Shown: piece after piece, positions 7,725-15,414 of the stretch
Position numbering within the stretch: the first letter of the stretch is position 1
Layout: each line of letters starts with the position of its first letter
Assembly: GCA_016712625.1 (NCBI GenBank)
Contig: JADJQQ010000032.1
Location: 1 to 28,090 of the forward strand
Reading direction: 5' to 3'
DNA: 28,090 bases
Source of the DNA: Candidatus Competibacteraceae bacterium
GTDB taxonomy: Bacteria; Pseudomonadota; Gammaproteobacteria; Competibacterales; Competibacteraceae
Position numbers and translations under genes: made by a program
Notes under the pieces: model-generated
Seen by the model: the letters and a program-made list of their open reading frames with translations, nothing else
Told to the model about the DNA's origin: nothing
Databases searched by the model: none

Positions 7725-8363
7725 AAAACGATTGTGGTTGCCAATCAAAAGGGCGGTTCCGGCAAATCGACTATCGCCGTTCACCTCGCGGCAGCCGCCG
7801 AACACGCCGGGCACGGCCCTGTTATCCTCTCCGATACCGACCCGCAAGGCACCTCGGGCGACTGGTTCAACCAGCGGAAAAAGTCCGGTTTCGACACGCC
7901 GCTGTACGCGCCCTTGGCCCTGTCCGAACTGCGGGAGAAAATTCGGGCGCTGGGCGAGGCGGGAGCGGCTTATCTGTTCGTGGACACCGCCCCCTCCATC
8001 GGCGCGGTCAACGCCGACCTGTTCGCGGTGGCCGACCTGATCCTGATCCCGCTCAACCCGACCCCCGCCGACCTGCGCGCCCTGGTCAAAGGCTTGCCCC
8101 TGGTGCGGCAGTCCGGCAAGCCGTTCAGTTTCGTGCTGGCCCGCGTCCGGCCCAACCTGAAGAACAACGACGGCGCAGCGATGGCGCTCGAAGCCTTGGG
8201 GCTGGTCTTGCCGTCGCGGATGCACGAGCGGGTCATCTACGCCGAGACCTTCGCCCACGGCAAAACCGCTTTGGAGATCGAGCCGAAAGGGGTCGCCGCT
8301 CAGGAAGTGGCCGCTTTGTGGCAAGCCGTGAAAGCGAGATTGCAAGAAAACGAGAACCGATGA
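7722..8363 (+). CDS. parA: ParA-family partition ATPase
   Basis: 213 aa, the size of the short (type Ib) plasmid ParA proteins that lack an N-terminal DNA-binding domain. The deviant Walker A box KGGSGKST is at residues 10-17, with SDTDPQG at 37-43 (Walker A' region) and the Walker B-like FVDTAPS at about 86-92. In this family ATP-bound ParA coats the nucleoid and moves plasmid copies bound by the partner protein. The likely partner is the 86-aa gene 48 bp downstream. The motif-bearing leader suggests autoregulation. Confidence 0.92.
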   Translation: MKTIVVANQKGGSGKSTIAVHLAAAAEHAGHGPVILSDTDPQGTSGDWFNQRKKSGFDTPLYAPLALSELREKIRALGEAGAAYLFVDTAPSIGAVNADLFAVADLILIPLNPTPADLRALVKGLPLVRQSGKPFSFVLARVRPNLKNNDGAAMALEALGLVLPSRMHERVIYAETFAHGKTALEIEPKGVAAQEVAALWQAVKARLQENENR

Positions 8364-8380
8364 AAGAGAGAATGCGATAA

Positions 8381-8411
8381 AATGAGAATTCATGAAAGCG
8401 AGAATTCCACC
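8381..8411. promoter_or_regulatory. Centromere-like repeats between parA and its partner
   Basis: CATGAAAGCGAGAATTCC here is the inverse of the GAATTCTCGCTTTATG motif at 8675-8690 and 8704-8719. A partial copy (GAGAATTCATG) overlaps it. With 7710-7724 the motif occurs at three places around parA and the partner gene, in both orientations. This is the pattern of a parS/operator array for a ribbon-helix-helix partner. Confidence 0.55.
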
Positions 8412-8672
8412 ATGACCAAGCGCCCACCCGTCGATTTGAAGGCCCTGACTGCCGAGCAGGCCGCGCCCATGCCGGAAGCCATTCAGCGCACGGCCCCGCC
8501 CTCGCCGGTCGGATCGGTGAAGACCGCCAACCTGGAAGCACTCGCCTTCAAGGTGCCGCCCGACTTCCGCAAGCGGTTCCGGCAGCGCGCCGTGATGGCC
8601 GACCTCAAGCTGAACGAGTTGCTGTTTGCTGCGCTGGACGCTTGGGAAGAAAAGCACGGCCTCAAACAATAA
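8412..8672 (+). CDS. Putative ParB-like/ribbon-helix-helix partition partner
   Basis: 86 aa from the ATG at 8412. An ATG at 8382 would add 10 residues but would put the repeat motif inside the gene. The N-terminal half is flexible and Pro/Ala-rich. Residues about 40-80 (KVPPDFRKRFRQRAVMADLKLNELLFAAL) have the strand-helix-helix layout of MetJ/Arc-type DNA-binding proteins, as in ParG-like partners. Position straight after parA supports this. The family assignment is from pattern only. Confidence 0.65.
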   Translation: MTKRPPVDLKALTAEQAAPMPEAIQRTAPPSPVGSVKTANLEALAFKVPPDFRKRFRQRAVMADLKLNELLFAALDAWEEKHGLKQ

Positions 8673-8674
8673 AG

Positions 8675-8722
8675 AATTCTCGCTTTATGTAATTCCATTT
8701 TTATGGAATTCTCGCTTTATGG
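8675..8722. promoter_or_regulatory. Direct centromere-like repeats after the par partner gene
   Basis: GAATTCTCGCTTTATG occurs at 8675-8690 and again at 8704-8719, 29 bp apart, separated by a short AT-rich stretch that contains its own small inverted repeat (GGAATT/AATTCC). Together with the copies at 7710-7724 and 8393-8410 these are the best candidates for the centromere of the ParA system. Confidence 0.6.
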
Positions 8723-8744
8723 AAAGCTGCCGAATAGCACGGCA

Positions 8745-8900
8745 ATGACCCCGATCCGCCTCGAACGACGCGAACCCGCCCGCAACCGGCTGCGGTTCTA
8801 CGCGATTGCCGTAGCCTGGACTCTGTTCGATCAGTGGGCAGTGATACGGGAGCAGGATCGAGTCGGTGACCGGGCAGATACGACGGTGATGGAAGGATAG
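8745..8900 (+). CDS. Truncated WGR-domain-like small protein
   Basis: 51 aa from the ATG at 8745 (an ATG at 8703 lies inside the centromere-like repeat). LERREPARNRLRFYAIAV followed by LFDQWAVIREQDRVG matches the start and core of WGR domains, where Trp-Gly-Arg would follow in the form W..vREWGRIG. Here the second Trp and Gly are changed and the domain stops about 20 residues early. It may be a decayed gene. WGR domains occur in DNA-break-sensing PARPs and in small plasmid proteins. Confidence 0.45.
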   Translation: MTPIRLERREPARNRLRFYAIAVAWTLFDQWAVIREQDRVGDRADTTVMEG

Positions 8901-8902
8901 AC

Positions 8903-9151
8903 ATGAGCATGAATGAATTTCGCCGACTGGCGGCGAAGATGGATCAGCACATGCAGCAGCTTGCTGCCGAAGGGGTCAACGGCGCTCCGGCCATCATCCA
9001 TCGCATGATGGGATACGTGCCCGATCTGCACCAGATTTGGGTCGGGACCACCGACCCTCAACTCATGGCACTGTCCCACGAATTCCCTGGTTTCTACCGC
9101 TGCCTCGACCCCACTGCCGAGGGGCCGATGGTTCAAGAACGAGAGCGATAG
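8903..9151 (+). CDS. 82-aa hypothetical protein upstream of the methyltransferase
   Basis: Good ribosome-binding site (GGAAGGA) before the ATG at 8903. Its TAG is followed at once by the methyltransferase ATG at 9152, so the two are probably translated together. Mostly helical, with MGYVPDLHQIWVGTTDPQ in the middle. No helix-turn-helix is evident, so it is not an obvious restriction-modification controller protein. Not recognised. Confidence 0.65.
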   Translation: MSMNEFRRLAAKMDQHMQQLAAEGVNGAPAIIHRMMGYVPDLHQIWVGTTDPQLMALSHEFPGFYRCLDPTAEGPMVQERER

Positions 9152-10501
9152 ATGTCCAAGGTTGTCAGTGTCTTCAGTGGGTGCGGGGGGCTGGACCTTG
9201 GCTTCAAGGAGGCGGGGTTTGAACTTGTTTACGCCTGTGACAACGACCCGGCAGCGGTCGACTGCTATTCCCGCAACGTGGACCGGAACGTTTTCGTCAG
9301 GGACATTACCTCAAGCGAGTTCTACGCGGACATTGCGAACATTGGGGCGTCTGACGTAGTTCTCGGCGGATTTCCCTGTCAAGGCTTCTCAAAGGCCGGG
9401 CCGAAGCAGGAGGCCGATGATCGGAACACGCTCTACGTCGAGATGCGGCGGGTTGTGGCGAAGCTCCGTCCCGCCGTGTTCATCGCGGAGAACGTGGACG
9501 GCATCCGGCAGAACTTCGGCGGGGCGTATCTCAAGCGGGTCGTCTCAGACTTTGAGCAAATCGGCTACGAGGTAGACCACCATATGCTCGACGCCGCAGC
9601 CTTCGGCGTTCCGCAGCACCGCCGCCGCGTCTTCTTCGTGGGCACCCGACAGGGCAGCGGGCACACCTTCGCATGGCCACGACCCACGCATCGGGCCGCA
9701 ACCCGAAATGGCGAGTTCAAGGTTGCCGAACGCGAGGGGCCGAGTCTCTTCGATGCGTCGGAAGTCATCCCAACCCGAGAACGCCGCCAGCGGGTCCGCA
9801 CGATCAAGGACGCCATCGCCGACCTCGTGCAATTACGCCCGGAAGTCTTCGACCACGCGGTTACGAACGCCTGGCCGAAGAAGTACGAGGCCGTCTTTCG
9901 GGCCATCAAGCAAGGGCAAAAGCTCTGCAACGTCCGCCATGCCGATACGTCGGTCTACACCTGGCAAATCCCGGATGTCTTCGGGAAAGTGACCGAACGG
10001 GAAGTCCTTGTCCTTGAGACAATCGCCCGACACCGAAGACACAAGCGGTATGGCAGCATCCCAAACGGCAATCCGCTACTGCTTGACGAAATCGAACGGC
10101 TGTCCGGTGTGATTGGTCTTCGGAAGGAAGTCGCGTCCCTGCTGGTCAAGAACTACCTCAAGGACATGGACGGCAAGTACGACCTGAAAGGGGCAATGTT
10201 CTGTTCCGGGTTGTTCAAGCGGCCAAACTGGAACGAACCATCCCCTACGGTACTGACGAACTTCCACAACCCGCGTTACTTTCTCCACCCGTTTGAGGAT
10301 CGGCCCTTCTCTCTCCGCGAGTGTGCCAGACTCCAGAGCTTTCCAGACACCTTCGAGGTTACTGGCAATGGCTCCAAAGTCGACTTGGTGAGCGGGTATC
10401 GCTTGATCGGAAACGCCGTACCCCCGCTTCTCTCGCGGCACTTCGCGGAAGCGGTACACCAGTTCCTCACACGCCATCCGGACCGGCAGGTCGCCCAATG
10501 A
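9152..10501 (+). CDS. DNA (cytosine-5) methyltransferase of a type II R-M system
   Basis: 449 aa with the ordered motifs of C5 methyltransferases: motif I FSGCGGLDLGF (8-18), motif IV GGFPCQGFS with the catalytic Cys (72-80), motif VI ENV (113-115), motif VIII QHRRRVFFVG (155-164), motif IX near RECARLQSFP (389-398) and motif X IGNAVPP (419-425). Between about 170 and 380 lies the target-recognition region, which I cannot read for specificity. It transfers a methyl group from S-adenosylmethionine to cytosine in the recognition site, protecting the plasmid and host from the endonuclease encoded next. It overlaps the next gene by the 4-nt ATGA. Confidence 0.95.
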   Translation: MSKVVSVFSGCGGLDLGFKEAGFELVYACDNDPAAVDCYSRNVDRNVFVRDITSSEFYADIANIGASDVVLGGFPCQGFSKAGPKQEADDRNTLYVEMRRVVAKLRPAVFIAENVDGIRQNFGGAYLKRVVSDFEQIGYEVDHHMLDAAAFGVPQHRRRVFFVGTRQGSGHTFAWPRPTHRAATRNGEFKVAEREGPSLFDASEVIPTRERRQRVRTIKDAIADLVQLRPEVFDHAVTNAWPKKYEAVFRAIKQGQKLCNVRHADTSVYTWQIPDVFGKVTEREVLVLETIARHRRHKRYGSIPNGNPLLLDEIERLSGVIGLRKEVASLLVKNYLKDMDGKYDLKGAMFCSGLFKRPNWNEPSPTVLTNFHNPRYFLHPFEDRPFSLRECARLQSFPDTFEVTGNGSKVDLVSGYRLIGNAVPPLLSRHFAEAVHQFLTRHPDRQVAQ

Positions 10502-12126
10502 AGCTCACCATCCCGAAAATATCCCTGGATATTCAACTCTTGGAGTTCGACGTTTGGATTACTCCGTCCCTGGGGGAAATCCGCGACACGGAGAAGTTCA
10601 AGGAACAGATGGAAGCCGTGGTCAACACCTTCGAGGCCATCGGTAGTGTTACGGACAAGTTCAAGGACGTAAAGGACTGCCATCCCATCGCCATCGCGGA
10701 CACCTTCATAGACCTGACGCGGGGGAAGACCGAGGAAGAGGCCGGGACCATCCTCGGGGCACTGGCTTCGGTCTTGTACCTCGTGACGGGCAAATCGGAC
10801 AACAATGCAAAGTGCCAGCTACCACTTTTCTTGAGAGACAAAGCCCGTTGGGACACTTTCCCTGTTATCCGGCGACGAAAGGAAGCGGTGTCGCTCGCGT
10901 CCGGTCCAATCCCCAGAGAGCTGAAGGCCGAGAAGTACCTCGGGCTTGTCGCTGCCTTGCGTACTCATCCCGATCATCAGAAGCGGTTGCTTGAGCAGTT
11001 CGTAAGTTTCTTGCTCAACGACGATGCCTGCGTCTCACAACTATGGAGCATCGGCTACAGCTACTTCATGTTGAAGGGCTTCAAGAAAGAACGCGACCTG
11101 CTCACACCGCTTGTTGTGTTCCAAGTTCGCGGTTCTGTTGCTGCCTCTGGCGGGCATGACCCCGAAGAACTCCTGCGGACTCGCCTTGCCGAATGGGGGC
11201 TACAAGCTGGCGTAGACTACAATACGAGCGACGTTGTGCTGACTGAAGTACTCAAGCTGTTGGGTACAACCCCAGTCGTTGAAGAAGTCCAAGCCGAACC
11301 CGCTGACGATGACGACGAGGAACGCGAAAAAAAGGTAGAAGTCACGCAAGAGGAAGAAGGCAAGGTCAAGGTCAAGACGCGGGCGTATGACTTCATCCTG
11401 CCGTACCAAGTGAGCGGTTGGAAGCCAAAGGTTTTCATCCAATCGCAGTTCTACGCGGGCGACTCTGGGAGCGTGTCCCACAAGAACGTTGACCAAACCA
11501 GCACTTCGCGGAAGACAGTACAGGACATCTTGGCAAACGCCCGCTTCGTGGAGTATGTGGATGGTGCGGGGTACTTCTCGACCCTCAACCGGGACTTGAA
11601 GCACTTACTCAACATGACCAACACCGCCTCGTTCATCCAAGTACGCAGTGCGGCCGTCCGCCTTCGGCGGGAACTGCAACACGTCGGCTTCCTGACCCCG
11701 CTTGAAGTAGAACACGCCATCTTCCGCTCGGATGGCTCACCAGCTGCCGTTCGCAAGGTCTTGAAGGACGAGGGGTACGCCGATGTGGAAATTGAACGGT
11801 CAATCGGGGACTGCGCGAGGCGGGGGCTTGTCGTCACGGATCGAGGAAAGCTCACCGTGACCGCAACTCGCCGGGACGTTGCCCGCAGATATCTGTTGCT
11901 TGATGTAGCGGCTAGGTTGGGTGCGGCGCCCGCCACGCCTTCCGAGAAGCTCGCCGGATGTCTTCTTGTTCCGGGTTACGGCCCCTTCCACGGCATCAAG
12001 TTGGATCAACTCGTTACCGAGGCCATCCGGGTAGCCCCATCCCTGAAAGGCGACTTGGACCAATCGCAAATCATGCTCGCGGATATTCGTTGGCTTTGCG
12101 AGCAAGAGTTGGCTATGTCGAGTTAG
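10498..12126 (+). CDS. Probable type II restriction endonuclease
   Basis: 542 aa from the ATG that overlaps the methyltransferase stop (ATGA). An in-frame start at 10321 lies deep inside the methyltransferase and is rejected. Position and translational coupling point to the cognate endonuclease. A possible nuclease core is YDFILPYQ (297-304) with VFIQSQFYAGDSG (312-324), followed by SVSHKNVDQT, which I read as a PD-(D/E)XK variant with Gln at usual Asp/Lys positions. This is tentative. An acidic low-complexity linker (DDDDEEREKK) lies near 275-285. The C-terminal 150 residues look like winged helices. Recognition sequence unknown. Confidence 0.7.
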   Translation: MKLTIPKISLDIQLLEFDVWITPSLGEIRDTEKFKEQMEAVVNTFEAIGSVTDKFKDVKDCHPIAIADTFIDLTRGKTEEEAGTILGALASVLYLVTGKSDNNAKCQLPLFLRDKARWDTFPVIRRRKEAVSLASGPIPRELKAEKYLGLVAALRTHPDHQKRLLEQFVSFLLNDDACVSQLWSIGYSYFMLKGFKKERDLLTPLVVFQVRGSVAASGGHDPEELLRTRLAEWGLQAGVDYNTSDVVLTEVLKLLGTTPVVEEVQAEPADDDDEEREKKVEVTQEEEGKVKVKTRAYDFILPYQVSGWKPKVFIQSQFYAGDSGSVSHKNVDQTSTSRKTVQDILANARFVEYVDGAGYFSTLNRDLKHLLNMTNTASFIQVRSAAVRLRRELQHVGFLTPLEVEHAIFRSDGSPAAVRKVLKDEGYADVEIERSIGDCARRGLVVTDRGKLTVTATRRDVARRYLLLDVAARLGAAPATPSEKLAGCLLVPGYGPFHGIKLDQLVTEAIRVAPSLKGDLDQSQIMLADIRWLCEQELAMSS

Positions 12127-12180
12127 GATGACTCGCCCCCATCCGAGAGTTGCAGGTGCAACCTGATGAATATTTGGGAT

Positions 12181-12454
12181 AACCGGGGTATGGCAACGAT
12201 TCCTTCATTTTGGGGCCATAGGGTCACTCCCGGCCAAGAAAATGCGTACCACGAAACTCAACTCGCCTTACAAAGTAGGTACTTAGATTTCCTATATGGG
12301 TTTTATGGTATGGCAACAGGCGTTAGAACAGCATTTATTGGGCTTGTCGGGAACATGAAGGGTTCGTACCAGAAAAACATTCGTTTTTTTGATCTTGCAT
12401 GAGCACCACAGCCTTGTGGCCCCAAAATGAAGGAATCGTTGCCATACCCCCGTT
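12181..12454. mobile_element. 274-bp MITE-like element with 38-bp terminal inverted repeats
   Basis: Positions 12181-12218 and 12417-12454 are inverted copies of each other with one mismatch (34 perfect bases, 12185-12218 against 12417-12450, beginning GGGGTATGGCAACG). The element is too short to encode a transposase. The first 11 bases of the end (GGTATGGCAAC) recur inside at 12307-12317. I see no clear target-site duplication. A miniature inverted-repeat element mobilised in trans is the simplest reading. A large hairpin of other function is possible. Confidence 0.65.
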
Positions 12455-12654
12455 CGACTTCGCGGGGATGAGGTGCTTGTGCTCGTCAAACGTTTTGTCT
12501 ACCGTTGGCCCTGGCAAGGTACCAGAAGATCAATGGCTTGCGCTGGGGGGGTCGGGGAACACGGGACGTTAGGGCGCAGTGGGTCCATTGGAACGAAGCG
12601 CAGCGATCCTTCGTGAAAACGATCCGTTGAAATTATTCGGTGAGTGGCGTTTTG

Positions 12655-12686
12655 CCGCATAACTCCACCGCCGTGGAGTTATGCGG
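12655..12686. repeat. Perfect 14-bp hairpin upstream of the CBASS cassette
   Basis: CCGCATAACTCCAC, loop CGCC, then GTGGAGTTATGCGG. It is followed by no T-run on either strand, so it is a weak terminator candidate. It ends 18 bp before the cassette border. It could be part of a recombination site or a barrier between the R-M region and the cassette. Confidence 0.6.
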
Positions 12687-12774
12687 AAACCATATAATCA
12701 CTGGTTAGGCTCAAAACAAACCAGGTAAGGCCATCCTACTTGGCTGGAAGCTACTTCATAAATATGGGTTATAG

Positions 12775-13683
12775 ATGAACGAAATAGAAAAAATTCAGAA
12801 TCAACCTGAAATGGTCAAGATAGTTCGCGCTTTTATCGTGATGTATAACAGGTCGAAAAAATACCAGACAATCGTGTTGATGCTGACGATGCTTTTGCCA
12901 GTACTTGGGGGTATAGCAGCGGTTTTCGAGCCAGACCTAAAGCCTTTCATTGCTATTCTCGCATTATCCTTCGGGTTCATTGACGCTCTTCTCATTGACC
13001 GGTCGCATAAGGTGCGAATGAAAACGGCGGCGAAACTACAAGAGCAATTCGACTGCGGCGTCCTATCCATCGAATGGAATAAATTCCTTGTCGGGAGGCA
13101 GGTTGACCCAGAGGAGGTAGACCGGGAATCATCCTGCAAGCTAAGCGCCTCAGACGAAAAGCGACTAACTGACTGGTATCCAACTGTAGTAAAAGAACTG
13201 CCCATGCATTTGGCAAGAATCATTTGCCAGCGGACAAACCTATGGTACGACAGAGAACTGAGAACAAGGTACAGGAATATCATTTGTTGTTCAGTAGTTT
13301 TTATCGTTATAGTTTCGGTGGTAATCTCGTCAGCCACAGACCTTACCATGACTTCCTTCATAATCACCGTTCTCGTGCCCATATCCCCGGCGCTGAACTG
13401 GACGATACGAGAATACTATCGCCAAACCGATGCGATGAGGACGTTAGAGAACTTGAAAAGCGAGATAGAGAAGCTATGGGACAAAGCACTAGGAAATGCC
13501 ACTATAGAAGAAGTGACCGAAGCTTCCAGGGAGCTACAGGACGCAATCTTCGCTCACCGGGCATCCAGCCCCTTGATATTCAACTGGCTTTATAAGCCTA
13601 TGCGGCCAAAGATGGAATCAAACATGAACAGCGGCGCTGAGTATTGGGTAAAACAGGCCAAAATGGCAAAAGGTATAAATTGA
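12775..13683 (+). CDS. CBASS effector, S-4TM pore-forming membrane protein
   Basis: 302 aa with four predicted membrane helices in two pairs: about 32-51, 56-74, 169-186 and 190-209. Between the pairs lies a cytosolic region with LQEQFDCGVLSIEWN (88-102) and QRTNLWYDRELRTRY (152-166), which I recognise as the signature of the S-4TM family (SMODS-associating four-TM effectors). In CBASS such effectors respond to the cyclic nucleotide made by the partner enzyme and permeabilise the inner membrane, killing the infected cell. It is followed after 18 bp by the CD-NTase. The ribosome-binding site is weak. A promoter inside the 70-nt cassette leader is likely but not clear. Confidence 0.85.
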   Translation: MNEIEKIQNQPEMVKIVRAFIVMYNRSKKYQTIVLMLTMLLPVLGGIAAVFEPDLKPFIAILALSFGFIDALLIDRSHKVRMKTAAKLQEQFDCGVLSIEWNKFLVGRQVDPEEVDRESSCKLSASDEKRLTDWYPTVVKELPMHLARIICQRTNLWYDRELRTRYRNIICCSVVFIVIVSVVISSATDLTMTSFIITVLVPISPALNWTIREYYRQTDAMRTLENLKSEIEKLWDKALGNATIEEVTEASRELQDAIFAHRASSPLIFNWLYKPMRPKMESNMNSGAEYWVKQAKMAKGIN

Positions 13684-13701
13684 GTCTCAAACCGCATTCG
13701 G

Positions 13702-15153
13702 GTGCAAGTAATGCAGTTGATAACGTATTTCGACGATTTCTTAAAAGATACCGTCAATCTGAACCAAACGAGAGTAACTCTTCTTGAGGACAGCATCGAA
13801 GCAATAAAGACGTTTATCAGGAATTCGGATTGGAAGCCAGAAATTATAGAGTTTAAGCCCCAAGGATCATGGGCGCATAAAACCATCATAAAGCCATTGA
13901 CGGATTACCCATTCGACGCGGATCTGATTGTTTATGTGAAGCCTGTTGATGGATGGGAGGCCAAAGATTACATTAACAACCTTTATACGGAGTTCCAAGG
14001 GAGTGGGATTTATAAAGAGAAAACGCGGAGGTATTCGCATTGCGTGACAATCGAATACGCCGGAGAAAGAAAAATAGACATCGCCCCTTGCGTCAAAGAA
14101 AGAATTTATGCTGATACATACGAGGTATGCAACAGAATATCAAACGAATTTGAGAAATCCATGCCGGGCGATTATACGGACTGGCTTATCAACAAAAATT
14201 CAATTTCCGGGAAAAACAACCTCAGAAAGGTGACGCGACTTTTAAAATATATGCGCGACATCAAGACAAACTTTACTTGCCCATCATTTCTCTTCACGAC
14301 ATTGCTTGGAGATCGGATTTCATATATTGATAGCATTAACAATCCGTTTACTGACGTTCCTACAAGCCTGAAGATACTAATTGATAGGTTAGACGATTGG
14401 TTGCAAGCTAAGCCAACTAAGCCAACAGTCAGAAACCCAGTACTGTACGAAGAAATCCAGAGCAACGCATGGGACGAAATCAAATACAGCAATTTCAGAA
14501 TTAAGATCAATCTATACAGGGGATGGATCGATGACGCCTACGACGAATCTGACAAGGAAGAGAGCATCGGAAAATGGAGGCGCGTGTTTGGAGATGATTT
14601 TGCAGCGGAAGAGACGGTTGCTAAAGCGGCATGTGTTAGTGAATCGGCTGCCCTAGAATTGAGGGGCAGGTCACTCGCATCGGTTGGTTCCGACCTTGTC
14701 TCCTTAGTGAAAAGTTTAGGCCCCAAAGCTTTGCCAAAGGGATTTAATCGGCTTCCACATATGCACCGTCCTAAATGGCGTGCAAGTTCTAGTCCCGAAC
14801 TCGCGGTGAGAGTTTCTGCGTATTTATATACGGGTAGATATGAACAGCTAATAAGGCAGATAACAAGTTTAGAGCCATTGCAAAGCGGTTACTGGATTAA
14901 ATTTAGTGCTTCAAGTAGCTCGGGTTTGCCATTTCCTAATGAGCATTATGTTATGTGGAGGGTGACAAACACGGATAAAGCCGCCCAGAAGGCAAAGGCA
15001 TTGAGAGGAGAGTTTTACAAAAGCGGCAGCAACAATTACCGTTGGGAGTTTTTACAGTATCGCGGAGTACATATTGTGGAGGCTTTTCTCATTAGGAAAA
15101 CCACCGAGGTTATGTTAGGGAAAAGCGAACCTTTTTACGTAGTAATTGAATAA
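13702..15153 (+). CDS. CD-NTase (SMODS-type cyclic-oligonucleotide synthase) with AGS-C domain
   Basis: 483 aa from a GTG at 13702. An ATG at 13711 (480 aa) is equally likely. The polymerase-beta-like active site is clear: GSWAHKT (55-61), then DAD (72-74) and the third Asp in KIDIAP (D126). The middle is helical. Residues about 350-483 match the AGS-C sensor domain (adenylyl/guanylyl and SMODS C-terminal), with HRPKW, YVMWRVTNTDKAAQKA, LRGEF and GVHIVEAFL. On phage infection such enzymes make cyclic di- or trinucleotides that trigger the effector upstream. No Cap2/Cap3 or HORMA/TRIP13 genes are present, so this is a minimal type I CBASS. Confidence 0.9.
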   Translation: MQVMQLITYFDDFLKDTVNLNQTRVTLLEDSIEAIKTFIRNSDWKPEIIEFKPQGSWAHKTIIKPLTDYPFDADLIVYVKPVDGWEAKDYINNLYTEFQGSGIYKEKTRRYSHCVTIEYAGERKIDIAPCVKERIYADTYEVCNRISNEFEKSMPGDYTDWLINKNSISGKNNLRKVTRLLKYMRDIKTNFTCPSFLFTTLLGDRISYIDSINNPFTDVPTSLKILIDRLDDWLQAKPTKPTVRNPVLYEEIQSNAWDEIKYSNFRIKINLYRGWIDDAYDESDKEESIGKWRRVFGDDFAAEETVAKAACVSESAALELRGRSLASVGSDLVSLVKSLGPKALPKGFNRLPHMHRPKWRASSSPELAVRVSAYLYTGRYEQLIRQITSLEPLQSGYWIKFSASSSSGLPFPNEHYVMWRVTNTDKAAQKAKALRGEFYKSGSNNYRWEFLQYRGVHIVEAFLIRKTTEVMLGKSEPFYVVIE

Positions 15154-15216
15154 GTGACTGCAAGTATCGTCGGATAAATGGGGTCAGGGATAACTGGGAT
15201 CAGAGTAAAATTAAAT

Positions 15217-15276
15217 GCCTAACCCAACGCTCCAGCAGACTCCGCTAACGCTACGCGGCTGAGCTTTGCGTTATCT
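15217..15276 (+). other. attC site of the CBASS cassette
   Basis: 60 bp, in the normal attC size range. R'' is GCCTAAC (15217-15223), followed by an L''-like CGCTCCAGC, a central CCGC...GCGG stem (about 15242-15258), an L'-like GGCTGAGCTTTGCG, and the core GTTATCT (15270-15276). The two halves pair imperfectly with extra bases on one side, as attC hairpins do. GCCTAAC is complementary to the cassette start GTTAGGC at 12704. The final TTATCT belongs to the neighbouring sequence. Confidence 0.75.
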
Positions 15277-15414
15277 TTATAAATCCGCCTAGGTTCGCAT
15301 CCCTACTCTCCTGAAAACCGTTTGTTTCGTGCCATTTCTCTCACGAAATTCAAGATTGGCGCCCGAATCGTGAATATCACACGTCACATAGGAACGCTGT
15401 GCCAAATCTCTTGA

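Larger units (their letters stand above)
12127..12774. other. Gene-poor stretch between R-M and CBASS
   Basis: No convincing gene. It holds a short palindrome (GTTGCAGGTGCAAC, 12149-12162), the 274-bp element with long inverted ends (12181-12454), a GC-rich remnant with no frame I recognise, the perfect hairpin at 12655-12686, and from 12705 the leader of the CBASS cassette. The frame at 12166-12402 (78 codons) starts in the inverted end itself and is probably not a gene. Confidence 0.6.
12705..15270 (+). mobile_element. Integron gene cassette carrying a CBASS locus
   Basis: The left border is GTTAGGC (12704-12710), matching the GTTRRRY core cut after G. The right border is the attC at 15217-15276, whose R'' box GCCTAAC is the exact complement of that border. 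This is the expected relation, since in the circular cassette the two boxes pair in one attC. The 2.57-kb unit holds two co-directional genes and is visibly more AT-rich than the R-M genes before it. No IntI-type integrase and no upstream attC are seen, so it may have been inserted at a secondary GTT site. Confidence 0.75.

Noticed and set aside
10321..10497. Upstream extension of the endonuclease frame (start at 10321)
   Set aside because: It lies wholly inside the methyltransferase gene in another frame. The ATGA overlap at 10498 is the natural start.
12166..12402. 78-codon frame in the inverted-end element as a gene
   Set aside because: Its start lies in the inverted repeat region, it has no ribosome-binding site, and the product is unlike any family I know.
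12568..12574. GTTAGGG as another cassette start
   Set aside because: No complementary CCCTAAC box or attC-like halves follow before the CBASS cassette.
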